Assembly (NCBI RefSeq): GCF_000013645.1 | Contig: NC_007953.1 | Location: 186,001 to 250,000 of the forward strand | Direction: 5' to 3' | DNA length: 64,000 nt | DNA from: Paraburkholderia xenovorans LB400 | GTDB taxonomy: Bacteria > Pseudomonadota > Gammaproteobacteria > Burkholderiales > Burkholderiaceae | Part shown: in pieces, positions 52,830-61,201 of the stretch | Numbering within the stretch: position 1 is the first letter of the stretch | Layout: each line of letters starts with the position of its first letter | Notes under the pieces: model-generated | Databases searched by the model: none | What the model was told of the DNA's origin: nothing | The model's input: the letters and a program-made list of their open reading frames with translations, nothing else | Made by a program: the position numbers and the translations under genes

Positions 52830-54008
52830 ATGAGCGGGAAATTCGAACCCACGCAGGGAACAGATGGAGGTAAGGCGAAACTGGCGCTGCTCGCGCTGTG
52901 TCTCGCTGGCGCGGTAAGCCAGGCCCACGCGCAATCGAGCGTGACACTTTACGGTGTGGTCGATGAAGGCATCGACTACGTGAACAACAGCGGCGGAAGC
53001 TCGCTCGTGCGGCTGCGCGACGGGACGTGGGACGGCATTTTCGGCAGCCGGTTCGGACTGAAGGGATCGGAAGACCTGGGCGGCGGACTCAAGGCAATCT
53101 TCAAGCTCGAATCCGGCTTCGACGCAACCAACGGCAAGAATCTCCAGGGCGGCCGCATGTTCGGACGCTCGGCATATGTCGGACTGTCGAACGATCGCGT
53201 CGGTACGGTGACCTTCGGACGCCAGTACGACCTGGTGACCGACTATCTGCAGCCGGTCACTTCGAACGGCCAGTTCACCGGCCCATTCGTGCATGCAGGC
53301 GACATCGACAACACCGCCAATACATATCGCGTCGATAACGCGGTGAAATACGCGAGCCCCTCCTTTGGCGGGTTGACGTTCGGCGGCATGTATTCGTTCT
53401 CCGGCGGCAACGGGCTCGGCACTACCGGCATGTGGTCGGTCGCGGCGGCATACGAACACGCGGGTCTGAATCTCGCAGCGGTGTACGACCATTTCAATAA
53501 TCCCGGACTCCTCATCAACGACGGAAACTTCATCGGCAACACCACTGGTGCGGCGATTGGGGCGAGCGGAGCGTTCAGCTACGTGGGCAGCCCGAGGAAT
53601 CAGCAGATCCTCGGCCTGGGCGGCAGCTACGAGATCGGCAAGGCGACCGCCGGCTTCACGTGGACCAACACGAAGTTCGACGACGCCAACGGCACCACGA
53701 GCTCGGTGGTGTTCAATAATTACGACGCCTGGCTCAAGTACAACCTCACGTCCAGCACTACCGTCGGCGGCGCGTATATCTACTCCGCTGGCCGCGTGAA
53801 CTACAACGGCGAGCGGCCGAAATATCACACGGCCGGTCTGTTCGCGAGCTATTCGCTGTCGAAGACCACGATGCTTTACGCGATGGGTGCGTTCCAGCAG
53901 GCCGCCGGCGATGCGAAGCTGGCGGACATCTACGACTATGCAATTGCCGACGCATCGAGCACCAATCGCCAGCTGATGTTCCGCATCGGGATGAACCACC
54001 GTTTCTAG
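52830..54008 (+). CDS. Gram-negative porin, burkholderial OmpC-like type
   Basis: A 392-residue trimeric-type porin. After a signal peptide ending AQAHAQ-like (residues about 15-35), the mature chain opens SSVTLYGVVDEGIDYVNNSGG and includes GSRFGLKGSEDLGGGLKAIF and the aromatic-terminated last strand FRIGMNHRF. This is the usual Burkholderia porin pattern. It is preceded by promoter box C and followed by an ABC transporter, so it probably lets the nic substrate across the outer membrane. Confidence 0.88.
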   Translation: MSGKFEPTQGTDGGKAKLALLALCLAGAVSQAHAQSSVTLYGVVDEGIDYVNNSGGSSLVRLRDGTWDGIFGSRFGLKGSEDLGGGLKAIFKLESGFDATNGKNLQGGRMFGRSAYVGLSNDRVGTVTFGRQYDLVTDYLQPVTSNGQFTGPFVHAGDIDNTANTYRVDNAVKYASPSFGGLTFGGMYSFSGGNGLGTTGMWSVAAAYEHAGLNLAAVYDHFNNPGLLINDGNFIGNTTGAAIGASGAFSYVGSPRNQQILGLGGSYEIGKATAGFTWTNTKFDDANGTTSSVVFNNYDAWLKYNLTSSTTVGGAYIYSAGRVNYNGERPKYHTAGLFASYSLSKTTMLYAMGAFQQAAGDAKLADIYDYAIADASSTNRQLMFRIGMNHRF

Positions 54009-54083
54009 TCGCCTCATTAACCGGCCCGGTCGGCGCCTTCGCCCGGCCGTTTCCTCTGATTTGATCGGATAGCACTGTCAGCC

Positions 54084-55259
54084 ATGCATAAGCCAAACTT
54101 CGTTTCCCCACTTGCAGGAAAGCGCGCCGTGACTTTCGCGCTGTGCGTTACCGCGGCGGGCACGCTCGCCTGTCAGGCAGCCAGGGCCGCCGAGCCCGTG
54201 CGTATCGGCCTCATCCAGCCGCTTACCGGATCGGTCGCCTATAACGGCCATGCGGACGTCAACGGCGCGAAACTCGCGGTTGCGGAGATCAACAAGGCGG
54301 GCGGCGTGCTCGGCCGGCCGGTAGAACTGAAAATCGAAGACGGCCAGTGCAATCCGGCGAACACCGTCAATGCAGCCGAGAAGCTGATTCAGAAAGACAG
54401 GGTGTCAGCGCTGATCGGCGCGTTCTGCAGCTCATCGACCGCCGCGATCATGCCGGTTGCGCAGAAGTATCACCTGCCGCTGGTGACTGGCGTGTCGTCC
54501 GAAGCCGATTTGACCGAGAAGGGCAATCCCTGGTTTTTCCGTGCGGCCGAAACCGACCAGTTGCTCGCGCACGCATTTGCGCCGACCATCATCAGGACCT
54601 TGCAGCTCAAGAGTGTCGCCTACGTCGGCGTGAACGACGACTGGGGGCGCGGCAGCGTTCAGGAGTTCCAGCAATCGTTGCAGGCGGGCGGCGTAAAAAC
54701 CGTATCGACCGACTACTTCGACCACGGCGCGACCGATTTTTATACGCTGCTCACCAAGCTGCGGGCCTCCGGCGCCGATGCGGTTTTCGTGGCCGCCGAG
54801 ACGCAGGATGGCTCGATTCTCGTCAAGCAGATCAAGGAGCTGGGCCTCCACATCAAGGTCTTTGGTGTCGGCTCGTGGGCGACCGCGGACTTCATCGATC
54901 TCGCGGGTCCCGCAGCCGAAGGGGTCTATGCGGCGGTGCCCTATGCGTCGACGCTGACCACGCCGGAGAACACCGCGTTCGTGGCGAGCTATCAGACCGC
55001 TTACAAGGCCGCGCCGGGCAAGTACAGCGCCGCCGGCTACAACGCCGTCGAGATCGTGGCGAAAGCGATTGCTCGCGCTGGTTCGACCGACGCTGACAAG
55101 ATCCGCGCGGCGCTGGCACAGACCGATTTCGCGGCACCCAACGGCCGCTATCGTTTCACGGCGAAAGGGCAGGCGTATGGGTTCAGCGTCGTGCTGGTCC
55201 AGATTCACAACAAGGCGCCGCAGGTCGTGGCAACCACGCCGGTCAGCGCACCGCATTAA
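54084..55259 (+). CDS. Liv-type ABC transporter substrate-binding protein
   Basis: A 391-residue periplasmic-binding protein (family 6). A signal peptide (cleavage near ARAAEPV) precedes the mature chain VRIGLIQPLTGSVAYNGHAD and LAVAEINKAGGVLGRPVELK, typical of LivJ/LivK-like and aromatic-acid-binding proteins. It is the first of five transporter genes in one run after the porin. By context its ligand is a pyridine carboxylate such as 6-hydroxynicotinate, but the sequence does not show this. Confidence 0.85.
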   Translation: MHKPNFVSPLAGKRAVTFALCVTAAGTLACQAARAAEPVRIGLIQPLTGSVAYNGHADVNGAKLAVAEINKAGGVLGRPVELKIEDGQCNPANTVNAAEKLIQKDRVSALIGAFCSSSTAAIMPVAQKYHLPLVTGVSSEADLTEKGNPWFFRAAETDQLLAHAFAPTIIRTLQLKSVAYVGVNDDWGRGSVQEFQQSLQAGGVKTVSTDYFDHGATDFYTLLTKLRASGADAVFVAAETQDGSILVKQIKELGLHIKVFGVGSWATADFIDLAGPAAEGVYAAVPYASTLTTPENTAFVASYQTAYKAAPGKYSAAGYNAVEIVAKAIARAGSTDADKIRAALAQTDFAAPNGRYRFTAKGQAYGFSVVLVQIHNKAPQVVATTPVSAPH

Positions 55260-55286
55260 GCATTGTTTTTCAGCCGGACGGACTCC

Positions 55287-56159
55287 ATGGATCTCCTTTT
55301 GCAGTTCCTGGTCAACGGCGTGGTCATCGGCGTGTTCTACGCGCTGTCCGCGCTCGGCCTGACCTTGATTTTCGGGCTCATGCGCGTGGTGAATTTTGCG
55401 CATGGCGAGTTCTATATGCTGGGCGGCATCCTTGGCTGGTTCGTCACGACGCGGCTCGGGCTCGATTTCTTCTCCGGGCTAGCGATCGTCGCGGTCGTGA
55501 TGGCTGCCTTCGGCTGGGTGATTGACCGGCTGTTGATCGAGCGGGTCCGTCATCAGGGCGAGGAGGCGGGCATTCTGCTGACCATCGGCCTGTCGATCGT
55601 CATAGCGAACGTCGCGCTGCTCGTGGTCGGTACGGCGCCGCATAAGGTGGTGGGTCCGGTATCGGATGCTCCGGTCCTGCTGGGACCGGTGGTGCTCACG
55701 CGGGTCCGGCTGGTTGCGTTGGCAATCGCGGCGCTGCTGGTCGCCGCCGCCCATGGGCTGATTCACCGTACGACGCTCGGCCGCGCCATGCGCGCGACCT
55801 TCCAGGATCCGATGGCGGCGCGGCTGGCGGGCATCCGGACCGAGCGTATCTATGCGTCGACGTTCGCGCTTGGCACGACCATCGCCGCGCTCTCGGGCAT
55901 GCTGCTCGCATCCATCTACTCGGCACAGGTAAGCATTGGCGGCACCGTCAGCCTGAAGGCGTTCGTCGTCGTGATTCTGGGCGGGATGGGCAGTTTCGCG
56001 GGCGCGATCGTCGGCGGTCTCGTGCTGGGTATTGTCGAGGCGATGTGGGGTGGCTACCTGTCGACGAACCTCGTGGATCTGGTGGGCTTTGTGCTGGTGA
56101 TCGCGCTTTTGCTGTTCCGGCCATACGGCCTGTTTTCGCTACGCGCCGAGAGGGCCTGA
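55287..56159 (+). CDS. Liv-type ABC transporter permease (LivH-like)
   Basis: A 290-residue permease with about eight helices; GLMRVVNFAHGEFYMLGG and the C-terminal LGGMGSFAGAIVGG are LivH hallmarks. ATG 55287 is used as it starts the first helix (MDLLLQFLVNG). It lies 27 bases after the binding-protein gene and 1 base before the LivM-like gene. Confidence 0.87.
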   Translation: MDLLLQFLVNGVVIGVFYALSALGLTLIFGLMRVVNFAHGEFYMLGGILGWFVTTRLGLDFFSGLAIVAVVMAAFGWVIDRLLIERVRHQGEEAGILLTIGLSIVIANVALLVVGTAPHKVVGPVSDAPVLLGPVVLTRVRLVALAIAALLVAAAHGLIHRTTLGRAMRATFQDPMAARLAGIRTERIYASTFALGTTIAALSGMLLASIYSAQVSIGGTVSLKAFVVVILGGMGSFAGAIVGGLVLGIVEAMWGGYLSTNLVDLVGFVLVIALLLFRPYGLFSLRAERA

Positions 56160-56160
56160 A

Positions 56161-57147
56161 ATGAAATTCGAACGTAACGGCATGCTGATCCTCGGGCTTG
56201 CGGCACTGCTGCTGCCGCTCGCGGTCCACGATCAGTATTTGATTCATCTCGGCGTGCTGACGCTGTTTTACGCGGTGCTCGCGACCAGCTTCAACCTCGT
56301 GACCGGATATGTGGGCGAGTTTTCGCTGGGGCATACGGCGTTTCTCGGGATCGGCGCCTACACGGCCGCAATCCTGTCCACGCGCTTCGGCTTCCCGATG
56401 TGGTGCACGGTGCCGCTCGCCGGCCTCGTCTCAATGATCGGCGGTCTCGCGATCGGCGCGATCACGCTGCGTTTGCAGGGGCCGTTCTTCGTGATCGTGA
56501 CGCTGGCCTTTTCTGAAGCGCTGCGGCTGGTGGCAGACAACTGGGTCGCCGTCACGAATGGGCCGATGGGTATCGCGGGCGTGCCGCAACCCGAGTGGAT
56601 CACGCGTCTCGGCAATGTGCACGCGACCCAGGTGTTCTTCTACATCGTGCTCGGCATCGCGATCGTGGCGCTGTATCTCGCGTATCGCTTCGTCTATTCG
56701 AGCGTTGGGCGTGCGGCCGTGACGGTGCGCGAAAACCGCTATGTCGCGCAGTCGGTGGGCATCTGGCCGTTCGCGATGGCGATGCAGGCCTTCGTGCTCG
56801 GCGCCACTCTCGCCGGTGTCGCGGGCGGCTTCTACGCGCACTACATTTCGTTCGTCGGTAGCGATGTATTCGGTTTCCCGTTCATGGCCACGATGATCAT
56901 CATGGTGCTGGTCGGCGGCAAGGGGACCTTGCTCGGTCCGCTCGCCGGCGCGTTGCTGGTCACGCTGCTACAGGAGTATCTGCGCGAGGCGCAGGAATTG
57001 AGGCTTACGCTGTTCGGCCTGTTCGTAATTCTGATCGTGCTGTTCCTGCCGCGTGGTTTGATGGGTCTCGTCGCGAAACGCACGGCGAGCGCGAGAAGCC
57101 GCGACGGCGACGTGGCGGCGGCCGGAACACTTCGGGGAGGTGCGTAA
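56161..57147 (+). CDS. Liv-type ABC transporter permease (LivM-like)
   Basis: A 328-residue permease with about ten helices. The LivM signatures are YVGEFSLGHTAFLGIGAYTA and GGKGTLLGPLAGALLV. The stop overlaps the LivG-like start (TAATG). It is part of the same transporter. Confidence 0.87.
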   Translation: MKFERNGMLILGLAALLLPLAVHDQYLIHLGVLTLFYAVLATSFNLVTGYVGEFSLGHTAFLGIGAYTAAILSTRFGFPMWCTVPLAGLVSMIGGLAIGAITLRLQGPFFVIVTLAFSEALRLVADNWVAVTNGPMGIAGVPQPEWITRLGNVHATQVFFYIVLGIAIVALYLAYRFVYSSVGRAAVTVRENRYVAQSVGIWPFAMAMQAFVLGATLAGVAGGFYAHYISFVGSDVFGFPFMATMIIMVLVGGKGTLLGPLAGALLVTLLQEYLREAQELRLTLFGLFVILIVLFLPRGLMGLVAKRTASARSRDGDVAAAGTLRGGA

Positions 57148-57935
57148 TGGAACAGGTTCGCACGGATTGCATCTTGCAGGTGGACCGGTTGTGCAAGCGC
57201 TTTGGCGGCGTCGCCGCGGTTCGCGACGTCAGTTTCGATCTGAAGCGGGGCGAAATTCTCGGGCTTGTCGGTCCGAACGGCGCGGGCAAGACCAGTTGCT
57301 TTAACCTTATCACCGGGTTTTATCGTCCGGACAGTGGCGACGTGCTGTTCGAAGGACGTCCGCTGACGGGCATGAAGCCGCACCGGATTGCGCGCGCCGG
57401 CGTGGTGCGCAGCTTCCAGAAAACCAACGTGCTCAAGCCGCTGTCGGTGTTCGAGAACGTTTTGGCTGGTCACTATCTGGCTGCGCGTCAATCGCTATGG
57501 CGGGTGTTTTTTCCAGGCCAGGCGGTGCGCGATGCGGAAACTCGCGTGCGGCGGGAAGCGAAACGGATCGTCGATCTGATGGGATTGGGCAAACGCATCG
57601 ATTCGCCCGCGTATCTGCTGTCGTGCGGAGAGTTGCGCTTGCTGGAAGTCGCGATGGCGCTGGCCGCCAAGCCGCGCCTGCTGATGCTCGACGAGCCCGC
57701 CGCTGGGCTGAACACGCAGGAGGCCGTCGTGCTCGGCAAGGTGCTTCGCGAACTGCGTGACCGGGAAGTCGAGGCGATCATTCTCGTTGAACACAACATG
57801 AACCTCGTGACGAACACCTGCGACCGCCTCGTCGTGATGAACTTCGGCGAAAAGCTCGCCGAAGGCGCGCCACGCGATATTCTCCACGATCCGCGGGTGG
57901 TCGAAGCTTATCTTGGCAAGGCACACGCAGCATGA
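57147..57935 (+). CDS. Liv-type ABC transporter ATPase (LivG-like)
   Basis: A 262-residue ATPase: Walker A GPNGAGKTS and Walker B LLMLDEPAAGLN are intact. The signature region reads LLSCGELRLLEVAMALA, where most LivG proteins have a Gly or Tyr in place of the Cys. GGAGGTG precedes the ATG. It overlaps the LivF-like gene (ATGA). Confidence 0.86.
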   Translation: MEQVRTDCILQVDRLCKRFGGVAAVRDVSFDLKRGEILGLVGPNGAGKTSCFNLITGFYRPDSGDVLFEGRPLTGMKPHRIARAGVVRSFQKTNVLKPLSVFENVLAGHYLAARQSLWRVFFPGQAVRDAETRVRREAKRIVDLMGLGKRIDSPAYLLSCGELRLLEVAMALAAKPRLLMLDEPAAGLNTQEAVVLGKVLRELRDREVEAIILVEHNMNLVTNTCDRLVVMNFGEKLAEGAPRDILHDPRVVEAYLGKAHAA

Positions 57936-58657
57936 ACGCATCGGCACAACCTGTTCTGACCGTCTCGGACATTCACGTCGCCTATGGCAAAACCAAGGCG
58001 TTGCACGGCGTTTCGCTGGAGGTCGCGTGCGGCGAAGTGATCGCGCTGATCGGCGCGAACGGCGCGGGAAAGAGCACCATGCTCCGGGCTATCTCCGGTC
58101 TGCTGCCGTTGAGCGCCGGCGCGATCCACTGGAACGGCAATTCGATCGGCGGCCTCGCGGCCGACCGGATCGTCGCGTCCGGCATCGCCCATTGCCCGGA
58201 AGAGCGGCATGTCTGGCCCGCGATGACGGTGCTGGAAAATCTGTCGCTGGGCGCGTATCTGTGCCGGTCGCGCGAAGTGGTCGCGCGACGCACGGAGCTT
58301 GCGTTCGAGCGTTTTCCCAGGTTGCGTGAACGGTCGTCGCAACTTGCCGGCACGTTAAGCGGCGGCGAACAGCAAATGCTCGCAATCGCGCGGGCGCTTA
58401 TGTCGGAACCGCGCCTTCTCCTGCTCGACGAACCGAGCCTCGGCTTGAGTCCGAAGGTCGCGCACGAAATTCTCGACGTGATCCGCGCGATCAACGAGCA
58501 TGGCGTGACGGTGCTGCTCGTGGAGCAGAACGTGCACAACGCGCTGTCGGTCGCGAAGCGCGCCTATGTGTTCGAGACCGGCCAGATCGCCGCGACGAGA
58601 ACCGCCGAAGAACTGCTGGGCGATAATGAACTGCTTGCTGCGTATCTGGGAGGCTAG
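57932..58657 (+). CDS. Liv-type ABC transporter ATPase (LivF-like)
   Basis: A 241-residue ATPase with Walker A GANGAGKST, signature LSGGEQQMLAIARAL and Walker B LLLLDEPSLGLSP. It closes the five-gene transporter run. No terminator was recognised after it. Confidence 0.87.
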   Translation: MNASAQPVLTVSDIHVAYGKTKALHGVSLEVACGEVIALIGANGAGKSTMLRAISGLLPLSAGAIHWNGNSIGGLAADRIVASGIAHCPEERHVWPAMTVLENLSLGAYLCRSREVVARRTELAFERFPRLRERSSQLAGTLSGGEQQMLAIARALMSEPRLLLLDEPSLGLSPKVAHEILDVIRAINEHGVTVLLVEQNVHNALSVAKRAYVFETGQIAATRTAEELLGDNELLAAYLGG

Positions 58658-59156
58658 CACCGGGCGTTGGCAAAGGGCGCGCGGCAAGCATCACGAAGTC
58701 TGCGCGCCGCTCCGGTGTCGCTCGGCGAGCGGATCGTTGCACGTGATCGACAATCTCCTGGATGGAGCCGCCCGATTCTCCCGCTGCGCGCACCGCGGCA
58801 AAATCGTGGCTCGCGTGTGGTTCGACCCGCTTCGCGGGGCATTGAGGTCACGCCTATGATCAGCACCGAGACTCGCGGCCATTTTCAGTAATGGACGGCG
58901 GCCGTCGAGCACGCCATGAGGCTTCGGTGTCGAGATATCAGGCGGATGTCCTGACAGGACAGGCAAGCCATGCGAACGGCAGCACAGCCGCTATAACGGC
59001 TGCTTCGGCGCATGAGTGATTGCGCATGCCGCGCAATGGCCGATGCGCCGTCAAGGAATCGCTTGCGATATCGATCGCGGCCACGCGGAGATACGGCGTC
59101 GCGGGCATCGCATCTGTTCGGTTTTCCGACGGGGCAGTCGTCAGCCTGAGGATCGG
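58658..59156. other. Intergenic region of about 500 bases
   Basis: Lies between the LivF-like gene and the convergent exbD gene. No gene was recognised. A small dyad CAGCCG and CGGCTG around CTATAA (58985-59002) is the only structured element seen. Confidence 0.4.
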
Positions 59157-59567
59157 TCACGGGTGCGAGTCCGTCACCACCGAGACGCGGCTGATGCCGG
59201 CGCGTTCGATCGCCGCCATGACCCTGGCGACGCTGCCATAGGGCACTTTGGTATCGCCCTGCAACACGACCGCGAGTTCGGCGTTATGGCTACGCTGCGC
59301 GCGCAATTCCGTCTCCACCGTGTCCGCCGGCACCTCGCGTTTGTCGAAAAATACCTTGCCGTGATCGTCGATGCTGATCGTCAGCGGACGCTTATCGTCG
59401 AGCGCAGCGGTGCGTGCGGTCTTCGGCAAGTTGACATGGATCGCGTTGTTGAGCAAGGGCGCTGTCAGAATGAAAGCAACCAGCAAAACGAGCATCACGT
59501 CGACCAGCGGCGTGATATTGATTTCGCTGAGCACCTGGTCGTCGTTGTTACCTGTCGAGAAGGCCAT
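59157..59567 (-). CDS. exbD: Biopolymer transport protein ExbD
   Basis: A 136-residue ExbD/TolR protein: one N-terminal helix with the functional Asp in ITPLVDVMLVLLVAFILTAP, then a periplasmic domain. With ExbB it uses the proton gradient to energise TonB. Its ATG overlaps the exbB stop by one base (TGATG). It is the last gene of tonB-exbB-exbD. Confidence 0.92.
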   Translation of the reverse strand: MAFSTGNNDDQVLSEINITPLVDVMLVLLVAFILTAPLLNNAIHVNLPKTARTAALDDKRPLTISIDDHGKVFFDKREVPADTVETELRAQRSHNAELAVVLQGDTKVPYGSVARVMAAIERAGISRVSVVTDSHP

Positions 59568-60289
59568 CAGACGTACGCTCCTTCAGAGGTGGCGTCGATC
59601 GGCGCCGTGGATTCGTCGGGCGCCGCGCGGTTGAACGGGCGAATCCTGAAGTTGCTCTTCTGCGCGAGGCTGATGAGATCGGTGCCGAAGTCATCGAGAA
59701 CGCCTCCCGTCACCTTCAGGCGCCGGACGAAAAAGTTATAGGCAAGCACGGCTGGCACCGCCACCGCGATGCCGACGCCCGTCGTGACGAGCGCTTCGCC
59801 GATGGGGCCGGCCACCACGCCGATGTCGGCGGTACCGTTCTGCGAGATCGCGGTCATCGCGTGCACGATCCCGAACACGGTGCCGAACAACCCGACGAAC
59901 GGCGCGGTGCTGCCGACCGATGCCAGTATCGCAAGGCCGCTTTCAAGCGAGCCGCGCTCCTTCACGATCTGCTGGCGCAGCAATCGTTCGAGCGATTCGA
60001 GCCGGTCCCAGCTATGTTCCAGATCGTGCAAACCCTCGGATGTCTCGGTCAGCGCGGTGAAGGCTGCGTGGGCCACGCGTCCGAGCGCGCTGTCCCGGGG
60101 GTTCCCGAGCGCGGCTGCCTGCGGTAAATCCCCCGCGGACCAGAACGCTTTCTGAAAACGCTGATTGTTACGGGCGACCCGCCAGCTTTGCGTACCCTTG
60201 GCGAGAATGAGCGCCCACGTAACGATGGAAAAAAGTACCAGCGCCCATAGCGCGCCTTTGACGATCAGACTTGAATACGTATCGGACAT
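59567..60289 (-). CDS. exbB: Biopolymer transport protein ExbB
   Basis: A 240-residue MotA/TolQ/ExbB protein with three helices and the family core APFVGLFGTVFGIVHAMTAI and GEALVTTGVGIAVAVPAVLA. ATG 60289 (MSDTYSSLIVKG) is chosen; the much longer upstream frame is the antisense of low-complexity tonB sequence. It lies 29 bases after tonB. Confidence 0.92.
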   Translation of the reverse strand: MSDTYSSLIVKGALWALVLFSIVTWALILAKGTQSWRVARNNQRFQKAFWSAGDLPQAAALGNPRDSALGRVAHAAFTALTETSEGLHDLEHSWDRLESLERLLRQQIVKERGSLESGLAILASVGSTAPFVGLFGTVFGIVHAMTAISQNGTADIGVVAGPIGEALVTTGVGIAVAVPAVLAYNFFVRRLKVTGGVLDDFGTDLISLAQKSNFRIRPFNRAAPDESTAPIDATSEGAYV

Positions 60290-60318
60290 CGGAATCTCCA
60301 GGAAAAATAGCGGCCGCT

Positions 60319-61146
60319 TCAGCCAAGTTTGAAATCGAGCGGTACGTCGACCCAGCCGTCGATCGGGGTATCGCCGCGTCTGGCCGGCGCGAAAATCCAG
60401 TTGGTCACGGCATTCACCGCAGCGCGATCCAGCACCTTGCGGCCGCTCGACGTACGGACCTCCACGCTGTCTGGATGGCCGTTCGCGAGCACATGGACGG
60501 ACAGTACGACATGTCCTTCCCAGCCTTGATCGCGAGCCATCGGCGGATAGTCGGGTGGCGGATTGTGCAGATACGCGGCCGAGCCGTTCGGCGGCACCAC
60601 CTTCGCTTCGGCCGGCGCAGGGGCGAGCGCCGCAGGCGCGGGCGCGGCTGGCGGCGCGGGTACCGCCGTGGGCGCTGGGGCAAGCGGCACATCGCTCGGC
60701 GTGGCAGGCAGTTCCGGCCTCGCCGGACGTGGCGCGGCAACCGGGGGTGGTCTCACCGCGCGCGCCATTGGCGCGGCATGGGTGACGCGAGGCGGTGTTT
60801 TCGCCGGCGCGGGTGACGGAGGCGGAGGAGTGGGCGCTTCGGGAAGCGGTTTGGGCGGCGTGACCAGTTCGATCCTGACCGGCGGGAGCTTCACGGGCGT
60901 GTGTGGTGCGTGGCTGCGCGCGGCATGCAGCGCATGGATAAGCGCGAGATGTGCCGCGACCGCGACGAGCAGCACCGCCCACAATGTCCTGAAGCGCAGC
61001 GGATGGCGCCGGTCGCCCAGCGCGAGCGACGGCGGTATCAGCACGTTGACGTCGTGCACGAAGGGCCCCGCGGGCATCGCCGGCCGGAGCGCCGCGAGGC
61101 GGTAGCGACGGCGGGTCGATGGGAAAAGGAGCGTCGTTGAATTCAT
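60319..61146 (-). CDS. tonB: TonB energy-transducing protein
   Basis: A 275-residue protein with an N-terminal cytoplasmic segment of about 50 residues, longer than in E. coli TonB, a membrane helix (about 53-72), a long Pro/Ala-rich periplasmic spacer, and a C-terminal TonB domain (YPPMARDQGWEGHVVLSVHV and ending FAPARRGDTPIDGW). It couples the ExbBD motor to outer-membrane receptors. No TonB-dependent receptor gene lies in the window, so the target is elsewhere. Confidence 0.9.
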   Translation of the reverse strand: MNSTTLLFPSTRRRYRLAALRPAMPAGPFVHDVNVLIPPSLALGDRRHPLRFRTLWAVLLVAVAAHLALIHALHAARSHAPHTPVKLPPVRIELVTPPKPLPEAPTPPPPSPAPAKTPPRVTHAAPMARAVRPPPVAAPRPARPELPATPSDVPLAPAPTAVPAPPAAPAPAALAPAPAEAKVVPPNGSAAYLHNPPPDYPPMARDQGWEGHVVLSVHVLANGHPDSVEVRTSSGRKVLDRAAVNAVTNWIFAPARRGDTPIDGWVDVPLDFKLG

Positions 61147-61201
61147 GATCAGGGAGTCCCGGCGGCAACGTGATGAATCGATGAAAGGGTGCGCAATGCA
61201 G

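Noticed and set aside
54009..54083. GC-rich imperfect stem after the porin stop as an attenuating terminator
   Set aside because: The pairing is interrupted and the following T-run is poor, so it was not called, although reduced readthrough into the ABC genes is conceivable.
60290..61168. Upstream extension of exbB by nearly 300 codons
   Set aside because: It is the alternative frame of the Pro/Ala-rich tonB gene; ExbB family length and start fit ATG 60289.
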